9,987 nt of DNA from Prevotella sp. GTDB taxonomy: Bacteria > Bacteroidota > Bacteroidia > Bacteroidales > Bacteroidaceae. The position numbers and the translations under genes were made by a program. This document shows positions 1 to 6,670 of this stretch, in pieces (positions within the stretch are counted from its first letter, which is position 1; each line of letters begins with the position of its first letter). The stretch is from assembly GCA_016291915.1 (NCBI GenBank), contig JAEEZP010000093.1, positions 1 through 9,987 of the forward strand. Direction: 5' to 3'. The notes below the pieces were generated by a model. That model was not told the DNA's origin and searched no databases. It saw only the letters and a program-made list of their open reading frames with translations.

Positions 1-884
1 AGTTGCCGGAGCAGCCGCTGATCTTTGATGTTGACATGGGTTCTTTCGCTATCAAGGTGATGTATCAGAACGGTATTTATCGCTTTACCGCCCAGAACGC
101 AGAGCAATATCCCGCTACGCCGGTGATGCCCGACGGTGTTACCACCCTGTCGATCCCGTCGGCCGTCTTGAGTGAGAATATCACCCGTTCTATCTTCGCA
201 ACAGCCACGGAGGAGCTGCGCCCGGTGATGAACGGTATCTTCTTCGACCTTACACCCGACGCTCTTGCCTTGGTGGCAAGCGACGGTCATAAGCTGGTGC
301 GTAACAAGATCTTCACCGTGAAGAGTGAGGTTCCCACCTCGTTTATCCTGCCGAAGAAGCCGGCTAACCTCCTGAAGAACATTCTGGAGAAAGACGACAG
401 TGATGTGATCATCCGTTTTGATGAGCGTAATGCAGAGATCGTCTTTGGTGACAACAAGCTGTTGTGCCGACTGATCGAGGGCCGTTATCCGAACTACAAC
501 AGTGTGATCCCTCAGAATAATCCCAATGAGTTGAATATCGACAGGAAGATCCTGATCGGTGCCCTTCGTCGTGTGTTGCCATTTGCCAGCGACAGCAGTC
601 TGCTCGTGCGTCTGCATCTGGAGCCGGGGAAGATGGAGATCTCTTCAGAGGATATCGACTTTGCCACCAGTGCGAAGGAAGAGATTACCTGCGACTATAC
701 GGGTAATGCGATGAATATCGGCTTCAAGGGTCCGTCGCTCGTAGAGATCCTCAACAACCTCTCCAGCGACCAGGTCGGTCTGCTGTTGGCAGATCCCAGT
801 CGTCCCTGTCTGATCGTTCCTGCCGAGCAGCCTGAGAACCAAGATATCCTGATGCTTATCATGCCAATGTTGTTGAATGATTAA
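1..884 (+). CDS. dnaN: DNA polymerase III beta subunit (sliding clamp), 5' end missing
   Basis: The beta clamp is a ring-shaped homodimer that encircles DNA and tethers the replicative polymerase and other clamp-binding proteins. The reading frame is open to the left edge of the window, so the real start lies upstream; the TTG at position 3 is an internal Leu codon. About 294 residues remain. The family is usually near 370, so roughly 80 residues (most of domain I) are missing. The segment from RPVMNGIFFDL through VASDGHKLVR is the typical start of domain II, and the gene ends with LIMPMLLND, matching the usual clamp C-terminus. The intact part shows no frameshift or odd residue. The next gene, an exonuclease, begins 15 bp after the stop, which suggests co-transcription. 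The promoter is outside the window. Confidence 0.96.
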   Translation, partial: LPEQPLIFDVDMGSFAIKVMYQNGIYRFTAQNAEQYPATPVMPDGVTTLSIPSAVLSENITRSIFATATEELRPVMNGIFFDLTPDALALVASDGHKLVRNKIFTVKSEVPTSFILPKKPANLLKNILEKDDSDVIIRFDERNAEIVFGDNKLLCRLIEGRYPNYNSVIPQNNPNELNIDRKILIGALRRVLPFASDSSLLVRLHLEPGKMEISSEDIDFATSAKEEITCDYTGNAMNIGFKGPSLVEILNNLSSDQVGLLLADPSRPCLIVPAEQPENQDILMLIMPMLLND

Positions 885-899
885 GCGTAGCCACTTATT

Positions 900-1754
900 A
901 TGAAATTAAATCTTACAAAGCCCCTTATTGTTTTCGATCTGGAAACAACGGGGCTTGATCTTGTAAAAGACCGTATCATCCAGATATCGTATATCAAGGT
1001 GAATGTCGATCAGACAGAGATACGGGTGAATCAGTATGTGAATCCGGGGATGCCCATCCCTCCCGAGGTGGTGGCCATCACGGGAATCACCGACAATGAT
1101 GTTGCCGGGCAGCCCACCTTCAAGGAGTTGGCAGCTTCCTTGGCTGAGGTGTTCAAGGGTTGTGACTTTGCCGGTTTCAACAGTAATCATTTCGATGTGC
1201 CGATGTTGGCTGAGGAGTTTTTGCGTGCGGGCATCGACTTTGACTTCTCCAAGTGTCGTCTGATCGACGTGCAGACGATCTTCCACAAGATGGAGCGTCG
1301 TAACCTGGCAGCCGCTTATAAGTTCTACTGCGGCAGGAAGATGGAGGACGATTTCGTTGCCCATAAGGCTGACCAGGATACGGAGGCTACCTACCGTGTG
1401 TTGCAGGCTGAGCTCGACATGTATGCTCCCGGTAAGCAAGAGGAGGAAGAGCGACAGTTGCGTAACGATATCCAGGAGTTGGCCGACTTTTCCAAGACCA
1501 ATGACAATGTTGACTTTGCCGGTCGTATCGTCTGGAAGCCCGTGACGGATGCCAAGGGTAATGCTTTGGTGGATGCCGACGGGAAGCCCCGCAAGCATGA
1601 GGTGTTCAATTTCGGCAAATACAAAGGATGGGCTGTCGCTGACGTCCTTCACCGTGACCCGGGCTATTTCAGTTGGATTCTTTCCGGTGATTTCACTTAT
1701 AATACCAAACAGGTACTTACACGTATTCGTTTGAAAGAGTTTAATAACCGGTAA
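900..1754 (+). CDS. DnaQ-like DEDDh 3'-5' exonuclease with ExoX-like C-terminal domain
   Basis: This 284-residue protein should remove nucleotides from DNA 3' ends with two metal ions. All DEDDh residues are visible: Exo I DLETTGLD with Asp13 and Glu15, Exo II FNSNHFD with Asp99, and Exo III HKADQD with His155 and Asp160. A charged linker (about 172-205) follows. The C-terminal part (about 236-284) has FGKYKGWAVADV and PGYFSWIL, the pattern of the small domain found at the end of ExoX-like exonucleases. The ATG at 900 leaves a 15-bp gap after dnaN and sits only 12 residues before the first catalytic Asp, so the start is well supported. The neighbour dnaN makes a role in replication fidelity or repair plausible, but that is inference. 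It could be annotated as DnaQ/epsilon-like or ExoX-like; the sequence alone does not decide. Confidence 0.92.
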   Translation: MKLNLTKPLIVFDLETTGLDLVKDRIIQISYIKVNVDQTEIRVNQYVNPGMPIPPEVVAITGITDNDVAGQPTFKELAASLAEVFKGCDFAGFNSNHFDVPMLAEEFLRAGIDFDFSKCRLIDVQTIFHKMERRNLAAAYKFYCGRKMEDDFVAHKADQDTEATYRVLQAELDMYAPGKQEEEERQLRNDIQELADFSKTNDNVDFAGRIVWKPVTDAKGNALVDADGKPRKHEVFNFGKYKGWAVADVLHRDPGYFSWILSGDFTYNTKQVLTRIRLKEFNNR

Positions 1755-1771
1755 GCAGTATCGGCAGATAG

Positions 1772-2677
1772 ATGAAGAATACACGCTGTGTCATAATCCT
1801 CCTCCTTCTGATGGTTGTCATGTCTGTAAACGGTCAAGAGTTACAGGCAAGGGTAACCATTAACCATAATCAGATACAAGGCACTGACAAGAGTGTGTTT
1901 GATGATCTGCAGAAAAACCTCGAACAGTTTATCAACGATACCCAATGGACCTCGCTGCAGTTTCAGAAGAACGAGCGTATCGTCTGCAACTTCAACATCA
2001 CGGTCACGAAGTATGATGCCGGCAGTAATCTGTTCACCTGTACCGCTTTGATACAAGCGAACAGACCGGTTTACAACGCTTCGTACACCACTACGTTGTA
2101 TAACAACAGGGATGCTGACTTCAATTTCGAGTATGCGCAGTTTGATCAGCTGAACTTCAATGAGGAACAGATTGATCATCAGTTGGTGGCTCTCGTGGCG
2201 TATTATGCTTATCTGATTATCGGGTTGGACCTCGACTCTTTCGCCCCTATGGGTGGGGAGGATATCCTCCAGCGTTGTCTCTATCTGACGAACAATGCCC
2301 AGAACCTCAACTTTACCGGTTGGAAAGCCTTCGACAACAGTCGTAACCGCTTTGCGATCATCAATGACTATCTGGAGGTATCCATGAAGCCTTTCCGGCA
2401 GTTGCAATATGACTATTACCGTTTGGGCCTCGATGAGATGGCGAACAATGCGGAGAGAGGCAGGGTGAACATTTCCACAGCCTTGGAGAACCTGAAGAAA
2501 TGTCATGAAGACCGTCCGTTAAGTATGTTACCTCAGATATGGACCGATTACAAGCGTGATGAGCTGGCGAATATCTATAAGGGTAAGGGTACGCAGAAAG
2601 AGAAAGAAACCGTTTACGAAATACTCTTTTCCATCAATGCCTCGCAAAACAATGCCTGGGAAAAGATAAAACAATAA
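1772..2677 (+). CDS. porD: Secreted DUF4835 family protein (PorD-like, type IX secretion associated)
   Basis: This 301-residue protein has a clear Sec signal peptide. Residues 1-5 carry Lys/Arg, residues 7-18 are strongly hydrophobic, and a likely signal peptidase I site lies after VNG at 19-21. No lipobox Cys is present, so it is probably periplasmic. The mature part is rich in Asn, Gln and aromatic residues, with no transmembrane helix and no catalytic motif I recognise. Features such as GWKAFDNSRNRFAIINDY near the middle and a C-terminal NNAWEKIKQ fit the DUF4835 family, which sits beside recN in many Bacteroidota. I recall this family being named type IX secretion system protein PorD; the symbol rests on that memory and no function can be read from the sequence. 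The start is 17 bp after the exonuclease stop, and recN follows after only 3 bp, so the genes are probably co-transcribed. Confidence 0.82.
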   Translation: MKNTRCVIILLLLMVVMSVNGQELQARVTINHNQIQGTDKSVFDDLQKNLEQFINDTQWTSLQFQKNERIVCNFNITVTKYDAGSNLFTCTALIQANRPVYNASYTTTLYNNRDADFNFEYAQFDQLNFNEEQIDHQLVALVAYYAYLIIGLDLDSFAPMGGEDILQRCLYLTNNAQNLNFTGWKAFDNSRNRFAIINDYLEVSMKPFRQLQYDYYRLGLDEMANNAERGRVNISTALENLKKCHEDRPLSMLPQIWTDYKRDELANIYKGKGTQKEKETVYEILFSINASQNNAWEKIKQ

Positions 2678-2680
2678 ATC

Positions 2681-4342
2681 ATGCTGAAGCAGTTATTTAT
2701 CAAGGACTACGCACTGATCGATGAACTGAATATGGAGTTTCACCGTGGTTTCTCTGTCATGACGGGTGAGACAGGTGCCGGAAAGAGTATTATCTTAGGT
2801 GCTTTGTCATTACTCCTCGGACAGCGTGCAGATACGAAAGCTATCAAGAGCGGAGCGAAGAAATGCACGGTGGAGGCACATTTCGATCTGTCGAGGTATC
2901 CCTTGGAATCCTTCTTTCAGGAGAATGAGATTGATTACGATCGTAACGACTGTATTCTCCGTAGGGAGATCACGTCGACGGGTAAGAGCAGGGCTTTCAT
3001 CAACGACACCCCCGTTGCCCTGACGATGATGCGGCAGCTGGGTCAGCAGTTGGTAGATATCCATTCCCAGCATCAGAACCTCTTGTTACAGGAAGAGGAT
3101 TTCCAGTTGCGTACGGTAGATATCATCGCCAACGAACAGGATAAGCTTCAGGAGTATCAGGATCTTTTTGCCAGGTATCAGGATGTCAGCCGTCAGGTGG
3201 AAGAGAAGAAGCAGGAGATTGCCGAGTTGCAGGAGCGTGCCGACTATATCCGTTTTCAATATCAGGAAATCAGTAAGCTCAACCTCTATCCCGAACTGCA
3301 GACAGAGTTAGAGCAGGAACGTGACAAACTCAGTCATGTAGAGGAAATCAAGATGAACCTCTTCTCTGCCGAGCAGTTGTTCAGCGGTGAGGAAGGCGGT
3401 GGTATCCTCCCACAGTTGAAGGAAGTATCCCGCAGCATCGGCAACATCACTGATGTGTACCCGGAGATCAGAGAGACCGCCGACCGTATCGACAGTTGTA
3501 TGATTGAGCTGAAGGATCTTTACGAGGGCATCCGCCATGAAGTGCAGGATATCGACTATGATCCCCAGCGGTTGGAACAGATCAACGACATCCTTGACCA
3601 GCTGTATTCCCTGGAACAGAAGCATCATGTAAGTACGGTGGAGGATCTGATTGCCTTGCGAGATAATCTGAAACAACAGATCGACACGGTAGATAACAGT
3701 GATGAACAACTGCAGGTATTGTCGGAGGAACAACAGCAGTTGCTGGAAGGATGTGTGCAGCGGGCTCAACGCTTGTCGGCAGGCAGAAAGAAGGCTGCGA
3801 AAGCCATAGAGAAGGAGATAACGGAGCGTCTTGCCCCCTTAGGTATTCCTCAGGTAAGGTTTGTCATTGAGATCAGTGATAAACCCCTGTCGTCGACAGG
3901 CTCCGATAAGATCCGTTTTCTCTTCAGTGCCAATACGAACAGCCCGATGTTACCCATTGCCGATGTGGCGTCGGGTGGTGAGATTGCCCGTGTGATGCTG
4001 TCTTTGAAAGCGATGATCAGCAATCAGGTAAAACTGCCTACCATCATCTTCGATGAGATAGACACCGGTGTGAGTGGTAAGATTGCGGAGAAGATGGGGC
4101 AGATCATGCAGGAGATGGGTGCTCACGACCGTCAGGTTATCAGCATCACTCACCTACCCCAGATAGCGGCTCGTGGCCGTTATCACTATAAGGTATGTAA
4201 GGAAGAGCGGGAGCAAGGTACTGTCACCACGATGGTGATGCTCAATGATGATGCCCGGGTGCAGGAGATTGCCCAGATGTTGAGTGGTGAGGATATCACG
4301 ACAGCAGCCATCGACAATGCCAAGGCGTTGTTAAAGGTTTAG
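2681..4342 (+). CDS. recN: DNA repair protein RecN (SMC-like ATPase)
   Basis: RecN is a cytoplasmic SMC-like ATPase recruited to DNA double-strand breaks, where it supports recombinational repair. At 553 residues it matches the usual family length. The N-terminal half of the ATPase head has Walker A GETGAGKS at 29-36 and the conserved DIHSQHQNLLL segment. A long coiled coil rich in Glu, Gln and Leu spans roughly 150-370. The C-terminal head has the ABC signature with SGGE at 431-434, Walker B IIFDE with Asp458 and Glu459, and the switch segment SITHLPQIAARG. Every ATPase motif is intact. The ATG at 2681 lies 3 bp after the preceding stop and follows an A-rich stretch rather than a Shine-Dalgarno. 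The TAG stop overlaps the first copy of a 7-bp tandem repeat. No LexA-type operator was recognised in front of it. Confidence 0.97.
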   Translation: MLKQLFIKDYALIDELNMEFHRGFSVMTGETGAGKSIILGALSLLLGQRADTKAIKSGAKKCTVEAHFDLSRYPLESFFQENEIDYDRNDCILRREITSTGKSRAFINDTPVALTMMRQLGQQLVDIHSQHQNLLLQEEDFQLRTVDIIANEQDKLQEYQDLFARYQDVSRQVEEKKQEIAELQERADYIRFQYQEISKLNLYPELQTELEQERDKLSHVEEIKMNLFSAEQLFSGEEGGGILPQLKEVSRSIGNITDVYPEIRETADRIDSCMIELKDLYEGIRHEVQDIDYDPQRLEQINDILDQLYSLEQKHHVSTVEDLIALRDNLKQQIDTVDNSDEQLQVLSEEQQQLLEGCVQRAQRLSAGRKKAAKAIEKEITERLAPLGIPQVRFVIEISDKPLSSTGSDKIRFLFSANTNSPMLPIADVASGGEIARVMLSLKAMISNQVKLPTIIFDEIDTGVSGKIAEKMGQIMQEMGAHDRQVISITHLPQIAARGRYHYKVCKEEREQGTVTTMVMLNDDARVQEIAQMLSGEDITTAAIDNAKALLKV

Positions 4343-4358
4343 AGTTTAGAGTTTAGAG
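4338..4358. repeat. Three tandem copies of TTTAGAG
   Basis: Three perfect, adjacent copies of the heptamer TTTAGAG fill the junction between recN and the next gene. The recN stop codon TAG lies inside copy one, and copy three ends 2 bp before the downstream ATG, so the array forms the entire leader between the two genes. Copy-number change by slippage would alter leader length but not the recN product, because the stop is in the first copy. No palindrome is present, so it is not a terminator. Whether it has any function is unknown. Confidence 0.9.
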
Positions 4359-4360
4359 AT

Positions 4361-6028
4361 ATGAGAAGAATATTAAATATACTTACTTTTTTTGTCATTA
4401 CGGCCATTTCTTCCTGGGGACAGCCGGCTGCAGTCACCAAGGTGACCAATAGTGTATTCACCCTCACCACCTTCCGTGCAGACGGCTCGTTGTTAGCCTC
4501 TTCCCACGGTGTGTTCGTAGGGCAGAACGGAGAGGCTATCAGCGATCTGAAACCCTTCCTTGGAGCTGCCTCAGCCGTGGTCATCGATCATGAAGGCACG
4601 AAGATGAATGTCTCCCGTATGTTAGGTGTCAACGACATCTACGACGCCGCCCATTTCATGGTTGACGGTAAGACCACGCCAGCCCCCCTGGCTACGAGCA
4701 GTGCTGCCGTAGGCGAGAAGATCTCCTTGGTGGGGTATGCCTTGAAGAAACCGGAGATTACGGAGACGACGGTGAAGAACGTGGAAAGTTTTATGGAGAA
4801 GTACACCTATTATATAATAGGTATGAACGCTCCTGACAATGCCGTGGCATGTCCTTTCGTCAATGCCAGGGGTGAGGTGTTGGGATTACTGCAGATCAGT
4901 ACCACCACCTTCGACACCCACGCCACGGATGCCCGTTTTATCAAGAGTCTGTCGTTGAATGCCCTATCCTTCGGTGATGCCACCATCAAACAGATAGGCA
5001 TCCCCATGGCGATGTCTTCCGACAAATCACAGGCACAACTCTCTCTGGTGATGGCCGGTCAGAGTGGTGACTCCGTAAAATACGAAGCTGCCATCCACGA
5101 TTTCCTTACCCTCTACCCTAACCTCATCGACGGTTATGATGCCCGGGCGAGAAGACAAATGGCGGTAGGACACTTCCAGGAAGCTGACGAGACGATGCAG
5201 CAAGCCTTGGGAAAGGTTGACAAGAAAGAAGATGCGCACTATCATTACAGTAAACTGATCTTCGATAAGATGGTGTACAGTCAGCTGCCTTATGAGAACT
5301 GGAGTCTGGAGAAAGCATACGATGAAGCCGTGGCTGCCTACAATGCCAACCCGCAACCTGTTTTCCGACACTTACAGGCACAGATCATGTTCTCACAGAA
5401 GAAATATCAGGAAGCATACGATCTCTTCACCGATCTCTATCGTAATACCGACATCAAGAGTCCGGAGCTGCTCTTTGAATCAGCCCGCTGTAAGGAGATG
5501 CTCAACGCACCGGCAAAAGAGGTGATCGCCCTCCTTGACAGTGCTATCAACACCACCGACACCCTGCGAATACTCGAGGCTGCGCCTTACTTCCTGGAGC
5601 GTGCCAATGTGTATCATGCCGCCGACAGTTTCCGCCAGGCAGTGTTCGACTACAACCGTTATGAATACCTAATGCAAGGGCGTGTCAATGCCAACTTCTA
5701 TTATATCCGAGAACAGGCAGAGGTAAAAAGCAGACTCTTTCAACAGGCACTTACCGATATTGCACGTGCTATCATCCTTGCCCCCAGAGAAGCCATGTAC
5801 TATGCAGAGATGGCTTCACTGCAGTTGCGTGTGAACATGGCAGACAAGGCATTGCAGACTGCCGAGCGGTGTGTAGCCATAGCTCCGGAGTACAGCGACG
5901 GTTATCTGTTGCTCGGTCTGGCACAGATACATACCAACGAGAAAGAGAAAGGATTAGGCAATCTGCGTAAAGCCCTCGAGTTGGGGAATGAGCAAGCGCA
6001 AGGACTCCTCGATAAATACGGGAAATAA
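4361..6028 (+). CDS. Secreted TPR protein with a degenerate trypsin-like (HtrA-type) N-terminal domain
   Basis: This 555-residue protein starts with a Sec signal peptide (hydrophobic residues 4-18, likely cleavage after SSWG at 17-20). Residues about 25-205 follow the layout of HtrA/trypsin-like proteases: SHGVFVGQNGEAIS where the family has GSGF....G.ILT, DAAHFMVD at 95-102 where it has DLALL.v., and GEVLGLLQI at 171-179 after the usual catalytic Ser loop. The catalytic His position reads SDLKPF (61-66) and the GNSGGP position reads DNAVACP (159-165), so His and Ser both appear lost. Residues about 240-552 form helical repeats of TPR type, clearest at 336-360, 446-475, 478-510 and 513-543. 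It is probably a periplasmic or surface binding scaffold rather than an enzyme. It lies 18 bp after recN and is the last gene of the block; I saw no clear terminator after it. Confidence 0.75.
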   Translation: MRRILNILTFFVITAISSWGQPAAVTKVTNSVFTLTTFRADGSLLASSHGVFVGQNGEAISDLKPFLGAASAVVIDHEGTKMNVSRMLGVNDIYDAAHFMVDGKTTPAPLATSSAAVGEKISLVGYALKKPEITETTVKNVESFMEKYTYYIIGMNAPDNAVACPFVNARGEVLGLLQISTTTFDTHATDARFIKSLSLNALSFGDATIKQIGIPMAMSSDKSQAQLSLVMAGQSGDSVKYEAAIHDFLTLYPNLIDGYDARARRQMAVGHFQEADETMQQALGKVDKKEDAHYHYSKLIFDKMVYSQLPYENWSLEKAYDEAVAAYNANPQPVFRHLQAQIMFSQKKYQEAYDLFTDLYRNTDIKSPELLFESARCKEMLNAPAKEVIALLDSAINTTDTLRILEAAPYFLERANVYHAADSFRQAVFDYNRYEYLMQGRVNANFYYIREQAEVKSRLFQQALTDIARAIILAPREAMYYAEMASLQLRVNMADKALQTAERCVAIAPEYSDGYLLLGLAQIHTNEKEKGLGNLRKALELGNEQAQGLLDKYGK

Positions 6029-6121
6029 TTAGCTGATTTACACCTTATTACATTATGAAGGGTAAAAACAGCGCATATATTGACTATTATTACGCTATTT
6101 TTGCAAAAAAAACAAAATAAA

Positions 6122-6153
6122 TTTCCGTAAACCGAGGAAAAGCCGTATCTTTG
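6122..6153 (+). promoter_or_regulatory. Bacteroidetes-type promoter for HU (-7 TATCTTTG)
   Basis: TATCTTTG at 6146-6153 matches the Bacteroidetes -7 consensus TAnnTTTG exactly. TTTC at 6122-6125, 20 bp upstream, is one base away from the TTTG -33 element. Transcription would begin a few bases after 6153, giving a leader of about 35 nt made almost only of A and T (6161-6194), which suits strong initiation without a Shine-Dalgarno in this phylum. A second TAnnTTTG match, TATTTTTG at 6096-6103, lies upstream but has no -33 element at the right distance. The 166 bp between 6028 and the HU start hold nothing else that I can support. Confidence 0.7.
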
Positions 6154-6194
6154 CAATCCAATTTAAAAAATTATCATAAAAAAATTATATAAAA

Positions 6195-6476
6195 ATGACT
6201 AAAGCACAAATTATTGAGGCAATCTCTCAAGAGACAGGTCTGGCAAGAAAAGACGTGTCAGCCACCGTTGAGGCATTCATGAACGCAGTAAAGAATAGTC
6301 TTGTAGAAAAAAAGGAAAACGTATACCTTCGTGGTTTCGGTAGTTTTGTCGTTAAGCACAGAGCTGAGAAGACTGCCCGTAACATCACCAAGAATACCAC
6401 TTTGCTTATCGCAGCTCACGATTTCCCCAGCTTCAAGCCTTCTAAGAGCTTGGTTGCCAAGATGAGAGGTGAATAA
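6195..6476 (+). CDS. HU family DNA-binding protein
   Basis: This 93-residue nucleoid protein should bind and bend DNA as a dimer. The start MTKAQIIEAISQETGL is the classic first helix of the HU/IHF family, followed by a second helix with VEAFMNAVKNSL and the strand motif VYLRGFGSFVVKHRA (43-57). The DNA-contacting beta arm begins with ARN (61-63) and ends before FKPSKSLVAKM (80-90). Where most HU proteins have RNP, this one has RNI (Ile64), so the Pro that wedges into the minor groove is replaced; I recall RNIsKNT-type arms as common in Bacteroidales, so this is probably a lineage form rather than damage. Initiation is from an A-rich leader behind its own promoter. The 29-residue basic ORF starts 47 bp downstream and is probably on the same transcript. 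I cannot say which HU paralogue this is. Confidence 0.95.
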   Translation: MTKAQIIEAISQETGLARKDVSATVEAFMNAVKNSLVEKKENVYLRGFGSFVVKHRAEKTARNITKNTTLLIAAHDFPSFKPSKSLVAKMRGE

Positions 6477-6523
6477 TAAGAAGAAAAATCATTATCAACA
6501 ATAACATTTAAAATATTAAGGCT

Positions 6524-6613
6524 ATGCCAAACGGAAAGAAAAAGAAGGGTCATAAGATGGCCACTCACAAACGTAAAAAGAGATTAAGAAAGAATCGTCA
6601 TAAGAGCAAGTAA
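6524..6613 (+). CDS. 29-residue highly basic protein, candidate bS22/mS38-like ribosomal protein
   Basis: The ORF runs from ATG at 6524 to TAA at 6611-6613 and encodes MPNGKKKKGHK followed by MATHKRKKRLRKNRHKSK. More than half of the residues are Lys, Arg or His and there is no acidic residue, as expected for an rRNA-binding extension. The core KM..HKRKKRLRKNR fits the pattern of the AURKAIP1/COX24 C-terminal domain (KM..HK.RK....R), shared by mitochondrial mS38 and the short bacterial protein bS22. I also recall near-identical short ORFs beside rng in other Bacteroidales. It lies 47 bp after HU and 57 bp before the RNase G start. Its last four codons and its stop form the left arm and loop of a terminator-like hairpin. 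Being so short it is easily missed by gene callers. Ribosomal assignment is inference; that it is a real gene is supported by composition and family resemblance. Confidence 0.72.
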   Translation: MPNGKKKKGHKMATHKRKKRLRKNRHKSK

Positions 6614-6638
6614 TCCTTGCTCTTATGTCTTTTCCTTT
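6599..6638 (+). terminator. Intrinsic terminator or attenuator built into the end of the 29-residue ORF
   Basis: CATAAGAGCAAG (6599-6610) pairs perfectly with CTTGCTCTTATG (6616-6627), a 12-bp stem with a 5-nt loop TAATC. The loop contains the ORF's TAA stop. The stem is followed by TCTTTTCCTTTC (6628-6639), a pyrimidine tail rich in U. This is the shape of a rho-independent terminator, though the stem is only about 40% GC. RNase G starts 43 bp beyond the stem and no TAnnTTTG promoter lies in between, so rng transcription probably comes from read-through. Partial termination or attenuation is therefore likely. Confidence 0.7.
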
Positions 6639-6670
6639 CAAAGAAAAAGACAACAGCAAATCAAGAGCAG

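Noticed and set aside
3..5. TTG at position 3 as the real start of dnaN
   Set aside because: The frame is open to the window edge and the fragment lacks most of clamp domain I, so this is an internal Leu codon of a cut gene.
906..1784. Long minus-strand open frame of 292 codons opposite the exonuclease gene
   Set aside because: It is a mirror of a strongly coding + strand gene with intact catalytic motifs. Its own translation has no recognisable domain, and codon bias of the real gene explains the lack of stops.
1841..2506. Minus-strand open frame of 221 codons opposite the DUF4835 gene
   Set aside because: No domain or signal was recognised, and it lies wholly inside a convincing secreted-protein gene on the other strand.
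6055..6120. 21-codon ORF (starts MKGKNSAYIDYYY) upstream of the HU promoter
   Set aside because: It ends just before the promoter's -33 region, has no recognised relatives, no good initiation context, and chance ORFs of this size are common in A/T-rich gaps.
6617..6670. Extended RNase G start at the TTG at 6617, adding MLLCLFLSKKK
   Set aside because: The extra codons lie in the terminator hairpin and its U-rich tail, while ATG at 6671 gives the MTSELVIDVQ start typical of the family.
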